From NCBI GenBank assembly GCA_017435665.1, contig JAFSEP010000011.1, positions 1 to 43,175 on the forward strand: 43,175 nucleotides of DNA, in the 5' to 3' direction. The position numbers and the translations under genes are program-made. Source of the DNA: Clostridia bacterium. Its GTDB lineage: Bacteria > Bacillota > Clostridia > Oscillospirales > Acutalibacteraceae. The stretch's first letter is position 1, and each line of letters opens with the position of its first letter. Below, one piece after another: positions 16,487-24,011 of this stretch. The notes beneath the pieces were generated by a model that was given only the letters and a program-made list of their open reading frames with translations, was not told where the DNA came from and made no database searches.

Positions 16487-16824
16487 ATTATCACCCGTTC
16501 ATCCTATGCCGCAGGGTAAATAAGTGTGAAAAATACAGGATCAGTCAGGTGCAGTTATTCAGAAAAAACTGTATATTTTCCCTCTTTTTGCTAATAATAA
16601 AATAAAGAAAATAATTCAGTGATTTGTATACACAAATCGAAATGTGTATACAAAAATCCCTCAAAATCCAAAAAACCGATTTTTTCAAGTTTTGTACAAA
16701 AAAATCAGCTAATTTAATTTAGCGTTTTAATACGCTGACACGAAAAGGGGCAATATTTAGTGCTTATTGCAAAATAAAATCAACCGTTTTCGTCGTTTTG
16801 CACAAAAACTACCCGTCAAAATAT
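16487..16824. other. AT-rich intergenic region with palindromes
   Basis: Between the CDF gene and the promoter of the YabE-like gene I find no supported ORF. It holds a 12-bp perfect inverted repeat, TTTGTATACACA (16623-16634) and TGTGTATACAAA (16643-16654), with an 8-base spacer, and the palindrome TTTTGTACAAAA (16690-16701). These look like operator sites rather than terminators. Confidence 0.6.
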
Positions 16825-16853
16825 TTGACAAGTTGGAGGAAAAATACTATAAT
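16825..16853 (+). promoter_or_regulatory. Consensus promoter of the YabE-like gene
   Basis: TTGACA (16825-16830), a 17-base spacer and TATAAT (16848-16853): a perfect sigma-A match. Confidence 0.95.
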
Positions 16854-16859
16854 GCCAAA

Positions 16860-16982
16860 TGTCGCTGCGAGAATTACAGTCAGCCGTGTATTGCACAGTG
16901 TGCAAAATCTTTGAAAAAGTAAGTTTCTGACATAGCATCAGACAGACTTTTTCCCATGGTTGATTTTAAAAGGAGCAATTCG
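16860..16982 (+). promoter_or_regulatory. Structured 5' leader of the YabE-like gene
   Basis: The predicted leader of about 123 bases contains TTGCAC-AGT-GTGCAA (16891-16905) and a larger hairpin in which GAAAAAGT (16913-16920) pairs with ACTTTTTC (16946-16953) and TCTGA pairs with TCAGA. It resembles none of the riboswitch classes I can recall, including the c-di-AMP riboswitch often found before wall-hydrolase genes. Confidence 0.5.
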
Positions 16983-18230
16983 ATGATTAACAAAATGAAA
17001 GGCGTTAAGGAAAGAAGCGGCCATCAGCTTTTGCAGATGGTAATTGCAATTTTCGTTATTATCGCCTGCACGGCCACAACAGTTGCGGCAGGTGCAAAGG
17101 TATACACAACTCACGTCTTCGCTGACAACGAGCTTATCAAGGTTGTGTCCTTCTCAACAGAGGTAGAGGATATTCTTAACAAGGCAAACGTTGTTATCGG
17201 CGAAAATGATCTTGTGGATATGACCTATTATGCTCCCGAGGGAGAGAACAGTCTTATTTACGTATACCGTGCATGTGAAGTGACAATAGTTGACGGCAAG
17301 CAAAAATATTTCGTCAATACAGCCGGATCGGTTGAGAGCGCACTTGAGATTGCGGGCATAAAGCTCGACACAGGTGACACCGTAAACTTTGAAATGGACA
17401 AATATGTATATGACGGAATGGTTATCAAGGTAACAAGAGCCTTCGGTGTTACAATAATCGCCGACGGAAAGGCAAAGAGCTATAACGTTACAAAGGGAAC
17501 GGTAGCTCAGGCTCTTGAAAATGCCGGTGTGAAGCTCGGTGAAAACGATAAAATCAATGTCAAGCTTAACAAGAAGGTTAAGGAAGGCATGAAGATTATT
17601 ATCGAAAGAGTGACCTATGATACGCATACAGAAACCGAGACATTGGCATACACAACAAAGACAGTGGAAGATCCTTCTATGTATAAGGACCAGACAAAGG
17701 TTCTTGAGGAGGGTAAGAACGGAACGAAAACCGTAACCTATGAGGATACCTATATCGACGGTGAGCTGGTTGAATCAAAGGTTTTGAAAACAAAGGTTAA
17801 AAAGGAAGCTACTCAGAGAGTAGTAGCAAAGGGTACAAAGTCAAGACCTGTGGTTAAAGTCAGCGGCAAAAAGACTATGTCGGAGTTCACTCCGCCGTCA
17901 GATCTTAAACTTGATGAAAACGGCAGACCGACCAAGTACAAAAAGCTTATTACAGGTAAGGCTACCGCATACTGCTCGGGAACAACCTGTTCAACAGGTG
18001 TTAAGGTAAAGCAGGGCTATGTTGCAGTCAATCCCAGACAGATTCCCTACGGCACAAAGATGTATATTGTTTCATCAGACGGCAAGTGGGTTTACGGCTA
18101 TTCAATAGCAGCAGATACAGGCGGATTTGTAACAAACGGCAGCGGTACAACAGTTGACCTTTATATGTATTCTTATTCCGATTGTATTAACTTCGGAAGA
18201 AGAAATGTTGAAATTTATATTCTCGACTGA
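16983..18230 (+). CDS. YabE-like wall protein: DUF348 x3, G5 and 3D domains
   Basis: A 415-residue exported protein anchored by an N-terminal membrane helix (about 16-38). Three ubiquitin-like DUF348 repeats follow, each with the pattern VxxALExAGIKLxxxD. A G5 domain covers about 210-285, and a C-terminal 3D domain covers about 325-415 with conserved Asp residues in AADTGGFVTNGSGTTVDLYM. Similar proteins (YabE, and Rpf-like resuscitation factors) are thought to remodel peptidoglycan; 3D domains resemble the MltA lytic transglycosylase core. ATG 16983 is seven bases after AGGAG, better than ATG 16956. Confidence 0.93.
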   Translation: MINKMKGVKERSGHQLLQMVIAIFVIIACTATTVAAGAKVYTTHVFADNELIKVVSFSTEVEDILNKANVVIGENDLVDMTYYAPEGENSLIYVYRACEVTIVDGKQKYFVNTAGSVESALEIAGIKLDTGDTVNFEMDKYVYDGMVIKVTRAFGVTIIADGKAKSYNVTKGTVAQALENAGVKLGENDKINVKLNKKVKEGMKIIIERVTYDTHTETETLAYTTKTVEDPSMYKDQTKVLEEGKNGTKTVTYEDTYIDGELVESKVLKTKVKKEATQRVVAKGTKSRPVVKVSGKKTMSEFTPPSDLKLDENGRPTKYKKLITGKATAYCSGTTCSTGVKVKQGYVAVNPRQIPYGTKMYIVSSDGKWVYGYSIAADTGGFVTNGSGTTVDLYMYSYSDCINFGRRNVEIYILD

Positions 18231-18233
18231 TGA

Positions 18234-18285
18234 AAAGGGAATTGATGAGTATTGTCCTCAGCAATTCCCTTTACTTTTTTGTTTT
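18234..18285 (+). terminator. Terminator of the YabE-like gene
   Basis: AAAGGGAATTG (18234-18244) pairs with CAATTCCCTTT (18262-18272), followed by ACTTTTTTGTTTTC. Confidence 0.9.
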
Positions 18286-18298
18286 CTTATGTTATAAT
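18270..18298 (+). promoter_or_regulatory. Promoter of the MATE gene
   Basis: TTTACT (18270-18275), 17 bases, TATAAT (18293-18298). The -35 box overlaps the end of the preceding terminator stem. Confidence 0.72.
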
Positions 18299-18349
18299 TC
18301 ACAGGTTGCGACTCGTGACATAGAATCGGATTTTTTTCAGGAGACGGAA

Positions 18350-19750
18350 ATGAGAAGATTTATCGGTGATAAAGCGTTTTACAAAATGGTATGCACAATG
18401 GCGCTGCCCTTGATATTTCAGAACTTCATAACAAACTTCGTCAGCTTCCTTGATAACATAATGGTCGGTCAGGTAGGTACGGAGCAGATGTCGGGTGTTG
18501 CCATTATAGGCAATATGATATTTGTTTTCTATCTGGCGCTTTTCGGCGGATATGCAGGTGCGGGAATATTTGCGGCACAGTATTACGGTAAGGGTGACCA
18601 CAGAAGCGTCGGCGATGCTATGAGATATAAGCTTTATCTGGGAATTTTTCTTACGGCTGCTGCAATTCTTCTGTTTTTATTCTTCGATGAGCCCCTTATC
18701 AGAATGTTCCTCAGTAACAGCAACGATGATGTGGGTGACGTGGAAGCAACGCTGATGTATGCAAGGCAGTATCTTAAAATAATGCTGGTGGGAATGCTTC
18801 CTTATGCCATATCTCAGGTCTATGCCACAACGATTCGTGAAACAGGAGATACGGTGCTTCCCATGACGGCAGGTATAGTTGCCGTGCTGACAAATCTTGT
18901 GTTCAATTATATTCTCATCTTCGGTCATTTCGGTGCTCCTGCAATGGGTGTTGAGGGTGCCGCAACAGCAACTGTTATTTCACGTTTTGTTGAGATGGGA
19001 ATACTGATTATTGCTACTCACGCAAGGGCGGATAAGCACGAGTTCATAAAGGGCTTCTATAAAAAGCTCACAATTCCCAAGGAGCTTGTCAAAAAGGTTA
19101 CAATAAAGGGAACTCCCTTACTGTTCAATGAAGCAATGTGGTCCCTTGCCGTGACTGCTCTGAACCAAAGCTACTCAACGAGAGGACTTGAGGTTGTTGC
19201 TGCTTTGAATATTTCCGTAACCGTAACAAATCTGTTCAACATTGTATTTATGGCAATCGGTTCGGCAATTTCTATTATAGTCGGGCCCTTGCTTGGTGCA
19301 GGAAAAATAGAGGAAGCAAAGGATACCGACAGAAAGATGATAGCCCTGTGTGTGGCAAGCTGTTTTGTTATGGGCTTGGTGTTTGTAATTGCCGCCCCGT
19401 ATATTCCTCTTATGTATAAAACGGAGGAAGGAGTGCGCAAGCTTGCTACACTGCTGATGATAGTTTCGGCTACTGCAATGCCGTTGCACGCCTTCAATCA
19501 CGCCTGCTACTTTACATTAAGAACGGGCGGAAGAACTGTTGTAACCACTCTTTTTGACAGCGTATGCAGCTGGGTTGTGTTCATACCTCTTGCATATTTC
19601 CTCACACGCTACACTCAGCTGAATATAGTCACTGTTTACGCCATAGTGCTGTATGCTGAAATTGTGAAATCCATAATAGGATTTATAATGGTCGGGAACG
19701 GAAGCTGGGCAAAAAATATGGTTGGAAGGGAGACAGTCAATAATGGATAA
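18350..19750 (+). CDS. MATE family multidrug/Na+ or H+ antiporter
   Basis: A 466-residue membrane protein with about twelve segments in two homologous halves. MATE hallmarks are ALPLIFQNFITNFVSFLDNI, the motif MVGQVGTEQMSGVAI, and the paired region in the second half around VTVTNLFNIVFMAIGSAISI. These transporters export cationic drugs or metabolites using a Na+ or H+ gradient; the substrate cannot be read here. An upstream ATG at 18230 would add 40 poorly fitting residues that start inside the yabE terminator region. ATG 18350 has AGGAG six bases before it and gives the normal family length. Confidence 0.93.
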   Translation: MRRFIGDKAFYKMVCTMALPLIFQNFITNFVSFLDNIMVGQVGTEQMSGVAIIGNMIFVFYLALFGGYAGAGIFAAQYYGKGDHRSVGDAMRYKLYLGIFLTAAAILLFLFFDEPLIRMFLSNSNDDVGDVEATLMYARQYLKIMLVGMLPYAISQVYATTIRETGDTVLPMTAGIVAVLTNLVFNYILIFGHFGAPAMGVEGAATATVISRFVEMGILIIATHARADKHEFIKGFYKKLTIPKELVKKVTIKGTPLLFNEAMWSLAVTALNQSYSTRGLEVVAALNISVTVTNLFNIVFMAIGSAISIIVGPLLGAGKIEEAKDTDRKMIALCVASCFVMGLVFVIAAPYIPLMYKTEEGVRKLATLLMIVSATAMPLHAFNHACYFTLRTGGRTVVTTLFDSVCSWVVFIPLAYFLTRYTQLNIVTVYAIVLYAEIVKSIIGFIMVGNGSWAKNMVGRETVNNG

Positions 19751-20036
19751 TATAACAATAATAGGAAGCGATGAGAGCTGTGTGATCTCAGGCGAGGGCT
19801 TCAGCTATAAATTTGAAAACGGTCATCCCACAGAAATAATAATTGACGGAAAGGTACAGGATGCAGTTTCTGTTCCGGAAATAAACGGGAAACCGGCAAA
19901 AGCAAAAACAAAACTGGTCCATAAGTATTGGGACAGTGCAATGGTCATAACCGAATACAGAAGAGGACTGAAGAAAATGCAGGTGAAATACACCGTTCTT
20001 TCTTCAGGAGAAATGAAAACCGAAAACGTATTTTAA
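19743..20036 (+). CDS. Small protein of unknown function
   Basis: A 97-residue soluble protein that overlaps the MATE gene by 8 bases and is preceded by GAAGGGAGA. It begins MDNITIIGSDESC and ends in alternating beta-like segments (MVITEYRRGLKKMQVKYTV). The pattern suggests a small beta-barrel or sandwich, loosely like lipocalin-type domains, but I cannot assign a family. The coupling suggests it is expressed with the transporter; the ABC-F gene starts 20 bases further on. Confidence 0.72.
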   Translation: MDNITIIGSDESCVISGEGFSYKFENGHPTEIIIDGKVQDAVSVPEINGKPAKAKTKLVHKYWDSAMVITEYRRGLKKMQVKYTVLSSGEMKTENVF

Positions 20037-20056
20037 TTTGAAAGGAACGCTTTTTA

Positions 20057-21664
20057 ATGATAAGCACAAACAATGTTACTCTGCAATATGGTGGAAGAGA
20101 GCTATTCAAAAATGTAAGCATAAACTTTACTCACGGAAACTGCTACGGTCTTATCGGCGCAAACGGTGCGGGAAAGTCCACCTTCCTGAAGATACTTTCA
20201 GGCGAAATTGAGCCGAACAAGGGTCACGTGAGCATCACTCCCGGTGAGAGAATGTCTGTTCTCAAACAGAACCACTTTGAATATGATGAATATGACGTTA
20301 TCCGTACAGTTCTTATGGGTAACCCCAGACTTATTGAAATAATGGATGCCAAGGAGGAGCTTTACTCAAAGGAGGAGTTCACCGATGAGGACGGCATCAG
20401 AATAAGCGAACTCGAGGAAGAATTTGCCGAAATGGACGGTTGGAGTGCAGAAAGCGATGCCGAAATTCTTCTCAATGCGCTCGGCGTGACAAACGAGTTC
20501 CATTATTTGCAGATGAAGGAGCTTTCGGGCGAAATGAAGGTCAAGGTGCTTCTTGCTCAGGCTCTTTTCGGAAATCCCGACATTCTTCTTCTTGACGAGC
20601 CTACAAACCATCTTGACGTTGCGGCTATTGACTGGCTTGAAAACTTCCTTCTGAACTTTGAAAACACGGTTATAGTTGTCAGCCACGACAGACACTTCCT
20701 CAATAAGGTCTGCACCCATATTGCAGACGTTGATTTCGGTAAGATTTCAATGTATGTGGGTAACTATGACTTCTGGTATGAATACACCCAGATGGCTCAG
20801 AGACAGATGCGTGAGCAGAATAAGAAGACCGAAGCAAAGATGAAGGAGCTGCAGGAGTTTATTGCAAGATTCAGTGCTAACGCATCAAAGTCAAAGCAGG
20901 CTACAAGCCGAAAGAAGCTTCTTGATAACCTTGTGCTTGAGGATATGCCTGTTTCATCAAGACGCTTCCCGTTTATTGAATTCAAGCCCGACAGAGAAAT
21001 CGGCAACGACCTTCTCACCGTTACGGGAATTTCAAAAACCGTGGGTGACAGAAAGGTGCTTGACAATGTCAGCTTTACCATAAGGCCTAACGAAAAGGTT
21101 GCCTTTGTAGGCACGGACGCTGTTGCAAAGACTGAGTTCTTCAAGATAATTATGGGTGAGGAGGAGCCCGATGAGGGTACCTTCAAGTGGGGTGTAACAA
21201 CCTCACAGGCATACTTCCCCAGCGATAACTCGGCCTTCTTTGATGATTGCGAGGACTCTCTTATTGATTGGGTAAGGAACTATTCCGACCTTCAGTTTGA
21301 AACCGACGTAAGAGGCTGGCTTGGCAGACTGATGTTTTCGGGAGAGGAAGCAACAAAGAAGGCAAAGGTGCTTTCAGGCGGTGAAAAGGTGCGCTGTATG
21401 CTTATCAAGATGATGCTCAGCGGTGCTAACGTTCTTGTTCTTGACGAGCCCACCAACCACCTTGACCTTGAGTCAATCACGTCTCTCAATAACGCTCTTA
21501 TCAAATTCCCCGGTGCTATCTTCTTCTCATCTCACGACCACCAGTTTGTTCAGACTGTTGCAACAAGAATTATTGAGTTCAGAGAAGACGGTATTTACGA
21601 CAGAGTTGAGACATATGATGAATATCTTGAAAAGAATGCACTTAATACAGAAAATAATAAGTAA
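20057..21664 (+). CDS. ABC-F family ATPase with variant second nucleotide site
   Basis: A 535-residue protein with two ABC domains and no membrane part. Domain 1 has Walker A GANGAGKST, signature LSGEM and Walker B ILLLDEPTNHLD. A charged linker (about 245-320) follows. In domain 2 the Walker A loop reads GTDAVAKTE instead of GxNGxGKST, while LSGGEK and LVLDEPTNHLD are kept. ABC-F proteins act on the ribosome, as translation factors or antibiotic-protection proteins, and the linker contacts the P-site region. Sequence alone does not say which. It follows the small unknown gene closely and may share its transcript. Confidence 0.92.
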   Translation: MISTNNVTLQYGGRELFKNVSINFTHGNCYGLIGANGAGKSTFLKILSGEIEPNKGHVSITPGERMSVLKQNHFEYDEYDVIRTVLMGNPRLIEIMDAKEELYSKEEFTDEDGIRISELEEEFAEMDGWSAESDAEILLNALGVTNEFHYLQMKELSGEMKVKVLLAQALFGNPDILLLDEPTNHLDVAAIDWLENFLLNFENTVIVVSHDRHFLNKVCTHIADVDFGKISMYVGNYDFWYEYTQMAQRQMREQNKKTEAKMKELQEFIARFSANASKSKQATSRKKLLDNLVLEDMPVSSRRFPFIEFKPDREIGNDLLTVTGISKTVGDRKVLDNVSFTIRPNEKVAFVGTDAVAKTEFFKIIMGEEEPDEGTFKWGVTTSQAYFPSDNSAFFDDCEDSLIDWVRNYSDLQFETDVRGWLGRLMFSGEEATKKAKVLSGGEKVRCMLIKMMLSGANVLVLDEPTNHLDLESITSLNNALIKFPGAIFFSSHDHQFVQTVATRIIEFREDGIYDRVETYDEYLEKNALNTENNK

Positions 21665-21670
21665 AAACAC

Positions 21671-21699
21671 TTGATATTTCAGAAAAAGTGTGATATAAT
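21671..21699 (+). promoter_or_regulatory. Promoter of the rimP-ribF operon
   Basis: TTGATA (21671-21676), 17 bases, TATAAT (21694-21699). It begins right after the ABC-F stop and drives the translation-factor operon. Confidence 0.88.
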
Positions 21700-21722
21700 T
21701 CCAAAGTAAGATTTAAGGATTA

Positions 21723-21746
21723 GGGAGTGGGCAAAAGCCCGCTCCC
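21723..21746 (+). ncRNA. rimP leader hairpin
   Basis: GGGAGTGGGC, loop AAAA, GCCCGCTCCC: a 10-pair GC-rich stem with one G-U in the short leader before rimP. A hairpin of this look is common ahead of rimP/nusA in Firmicutes and may take part in autoregulation of the operon. No strong U-tract follows, so it is not a simple terminator. Confidence 0.6.
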
Positions 21747-21786
21747 GTTTCATTGAACGGAACTTTTTATGTAAGGAGTGGATTTG

Positions 21787-22260
21787 ATGGCGAAGAAAGG
21801 CGGAAACACAGTTCAGTTTGTGTGGGAGCTGGTTGAACCTTACGCAAAGGAGCTGGGCTTGGAAATCTGGGACGTTCGCTTTGTTAAAGAGGGAGCTTCC
21901 TGGTACCTGAGAATTTTCATTGACAAAGAGGGCGGTGTAGGTATTGACGACTGCGTTGATTTCTCACATGCGATTGATAAGCCCCTTGACGATGCAGATC
22001 CCATTGAACAGAGCTATTGTCTTGAAGTAAGCTCTCCCGGACTTGAGAGAGACCTTGTAAGACCTGAGCATTTTGAAAAGTGTCTTGGTCAGAGCATAAT
22101 GGTAAGACTCATAAGACCTGTTGAAAATCAGAGAGATTTCGTCGGAACGCTTGAAAGCTTTGATGACGGGAACATTACTCTGAGACTTGATGACGGTTCA
22201 GGCTTCACCTTTACAAAGAAGGAAGCCTCATGGATAAAACTTAACGACTACGCCGAATAA
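21787..22260 (+). CDS. rimP: Ribosome maturation factor RimP
   Basis: A 157-residue protein. RimP helps assemble the 30S subunit. Family features are the N-terminal alpha/beta domain (LGLEIWDVRFVKEGASWYLR, then IFIDKEGGVGIDDCVDFS), the SSPGLERDL motif and a C-terminal SH3-like domain. ATG 21787 is eight bases after AAGGAG. A GTG nine bases upstream overlaps the ribosome binding site and is rejected. It is the first gene of the operon rimP-nusA-ylxR-ylxQ-infB-rbfA-nrnA-truB-ribF. Confidence 0.96.
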   Translation: MAKKGGNTVQFVWELVEPYAKELGLEIWDVRFVKEGASWYLRIFIDKEGGVGIDDCVDFSHAIDKPLDDADPIEQSYCLEVSSPGLERDLVRPEHFEKCLGQSIMVRLIRPVENQRDFVGTLESFDDGNITLRLDDGSGFTFTKKEASWIKLNDYAE

Positions 22261-22292
22261 AGGCGATTATTTGAAAGGAATGATAATCAAAA

Positions 22293-23372
22293 ATGAGACG
22301 AGCAAAAAACACAGTACCCGAAAATCCGTATCTTAACAAAGATTTCTTTGAGGCAGTAAAGATGCTTGAGGAAACAAAGGGTATTTCCTCTGAATATCTT
22401 TTCGAGAAGATCAATGCTGCTATAATTTCAGCAACAAGAAATACCTATCAGAACAGAGATATCGTTGTCTGCGAAATCAAGCCTGAGGAACAGACAATGC
22501 GTGTTTACGTAAGAAAGAACGTTGTTGAGGAAATTGAGGACGAAATTACCGATCTTACTCTTGAAGAAGCAAGAGCATATGATGAAAATGCAGTAGTCGG
22601 CGGAACGGTTGAAATTCCCCTCGAAACAAAGAACTTCGGCAGAATAGTTGCTCAGACAGCAAAGTCGGTTATCCGTCAGGGTATCAGAGAAGCTGAAAGA
22701 GAGCTTATGAATAAGGAATTTGCTTCAAGAAAGCATGAGCTCGTAACAGCAAAGGTTATCTCAGTTTATCTTGATACAGGCGATGCAAGAATTGAAATCG
22801 GCAGAGCTGAAGCAACTCTTCCCAAGAGCGAACAGCTTCCCAATGATGATCTCAAAGCAGACCAGCTTATCAAGGTTTACGTTGCAAGTGTCGGTGATGA
22901 AACAAATCCCGCTTATGCAAGTGTAACAAGAAGACATCCCGGTCTTGTTAAGAGACTCTTTGAAACAGAGGTTCCCGAAATCTATGACGGCATCGTTGAG
23001 ATTGTATCTGTTTCAAGAGAAGCAGGCTCAAGAACAAAGATTGCTGTAAAGTCAAATGATGAAAACGTTGATCCCGTAGGTGCTTGTATCGGCCCCAAGG
23101 GCAGCCGTGTTTCAAATGTTGTTGATTCACTCTGCGGTGAAAAGATTGACGTTGTAAAGTATTCCGATGATCCTGCTGAATATATCGCAGGTGCACTTGC
23201 TCCCGCAAGCGTTATCAGCGTAACCGTTGCAGAGGACGGTGCAAGAGCCTGTATGGCAGTTGTTCCCGATAATCAGCTTTCACTCGCAATCGGTAACAAG
23301 GGTCAGAACGTAAGACTTGCAGCCAAGCTTACGGGCTGGAAGATTGATATCAAGTCAGAATCACAGGTTTAA
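22293..23372 (+). CDS. nusA: Transcription termination/antitermination factor NusA
   Basis: A 359-residue RNA-polymerase-binding factor with the standard Gram-positive layout: N-terminal domain (about 1-130), S1 domain (about 145-215), and two KH domains. KH1 carries GACIGPKGSRVSNVV and KH2 carries LAIGNKGQNVRLAAKLTG. The acidic C-terminal repeats of proteobacterial NusA are absent, as usual in Firmicutes. AAAGGAATG lies upstream of the ATG. It acts in pausing, termination and antitermination, and often autoregulates this operon. Confidence 0.97.
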   Translation: MRRAKNTVPENPYLNKDFFEAVKMLEETKGISSEYLFEKINAAIISATRNTYQNRDIVVCEIKPEEQTMRVYVRKNVVEEIEDEITDLTLEEARAYDENAVVGGTVEIPLETKNFGRIVAQTAKSVIRQGIREAERELMNKEFASRKHELVTAKVISVYLDTGDARIEIGRAEATLPKSEQLPNDDLKADQLIKVYVASVGDETNPAYASVTRRHPGLVKRLFETEVPEIYDGIVEIVSVSREAGSRTKIAVKSNDENVDPVGACIGPKGSRVSNVVDSLCGEKIDVVKYSDDPAEYIAGALAPASVISVTVAEDGARACMAVVPDNQLSLAIGNKGQNVRLAAKLTGWKIDIKSESQV

Positions 23373-23405
23373 TAAAATCGAGCTATAAGCAAAGGGGTGA
23401 ACACT

Positions 23406-23693
23406 GTGAGACAGAAAAAAATACCTCAGAGAAAATGTATGGGCTGCAACGAGATGTTTCCCAAGAAGGAGCTTATCCGTGTGGTCAAATGCAAAACAGA
23501 TGAGGATGAGGGAGCATACGAAATCTCTCTTGACCTGACGGGAAAGAAGTCGGGCAGAGGGGCATATGTCTGCAAAAACTTGCAGTGCTTGCAGAAGGCA
23601 CGCAAGGCAAAAAGATTTGAGCGTGCTCTTGAATGCACCATCCCCGAGGATGTGTATGACCGTATGGAACAGGAGCTGAGTGAGAATGAATGA
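23406..23693 (+). CDS. ylxR: YlxR family RNA-binding protein (RnpM)
   Basis: A 95-residue basic protein with the family start IPQRKCMGCNEMFPKKELIR and the later GRGAYVCKN segment. Homologues are nucleic-acid-binding, and RnpM has been linked to RNase P regulation. The GTG at 23406, eight bases after AAAGGGG, gives the normal N-terminus RQKKIPQRKC, so it is preferred over the GTG at 23397. It overlaps the next gene by 8 bases. Confidence 0.94.
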   Translation: MRQKKIPQRKCMGCNEMFPKKELIRVVKCKTDEDEGAYEISLDLTGKKSGRGAYVCKNLQCLQKARKAKRFERALECTIPEDVYDRMEQELSENE

Positions 23694-24009
23694 TAAATTT
23701 CTCAGCTTGCTGGGAATGGCGAGACGGGCAGGAAAGCTCAGTCTCGGTCACGATGCGGCAAAGGGTGCTGTCCGTTACGGAAAGGCGCAGCTTGTTATTA
23801 TTTCTTCGGACGCTTCTCAGAGACTAAGGGAAGAGTTTGCAGGAATAGCATCGTCGGACGAAAGAAATACGGAAATTTTATTGACAGACTATACTATGTA
23901 TGCAATAGGTACGGCAATCGGCTCTAAGGCAGGGGTACTGACCGTTGACGATAAGGGCTTCGCCGAAAGACTTTCATATTTGTATAAAGAACAACATAAG
24001 GAGGACTGA
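23686..24009 (+). CDS. ylxQ: L7Ae-family ribosomal protein, YlxQ-like
   Basis: A 107-residue L7Ae/L30e/S12e-type protein. It has [17 protein letters not shown] and [11 protein letters not shown], which form the kink-turn RNA-binding surface in this family. The ATG at 23686 is ten bases after AGGAG; the GTG six bases upstream lies too close. Its exact ribosomal role is not settled. It ends two bases before infB. Confidence 0.92.
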   Translation: MNDKFLSLLGMARRAGKLSLGHDAAKGAVRYGKAQLVIISSDASQRLREEFAGIASSDERNTEILLTDYTMYAIGTAIGSKAGVLTVDDKGFAERLSYLYKEQHKED

Positions 24010-24011
24010 CT

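Noticed and set aside
16860-16982. c-di-AMP (ydaO-type) riboswitch ahead of the YabE-like gene
   Set aside because: The conserved core motifs I would expect for this class are not present, and the leader is short.
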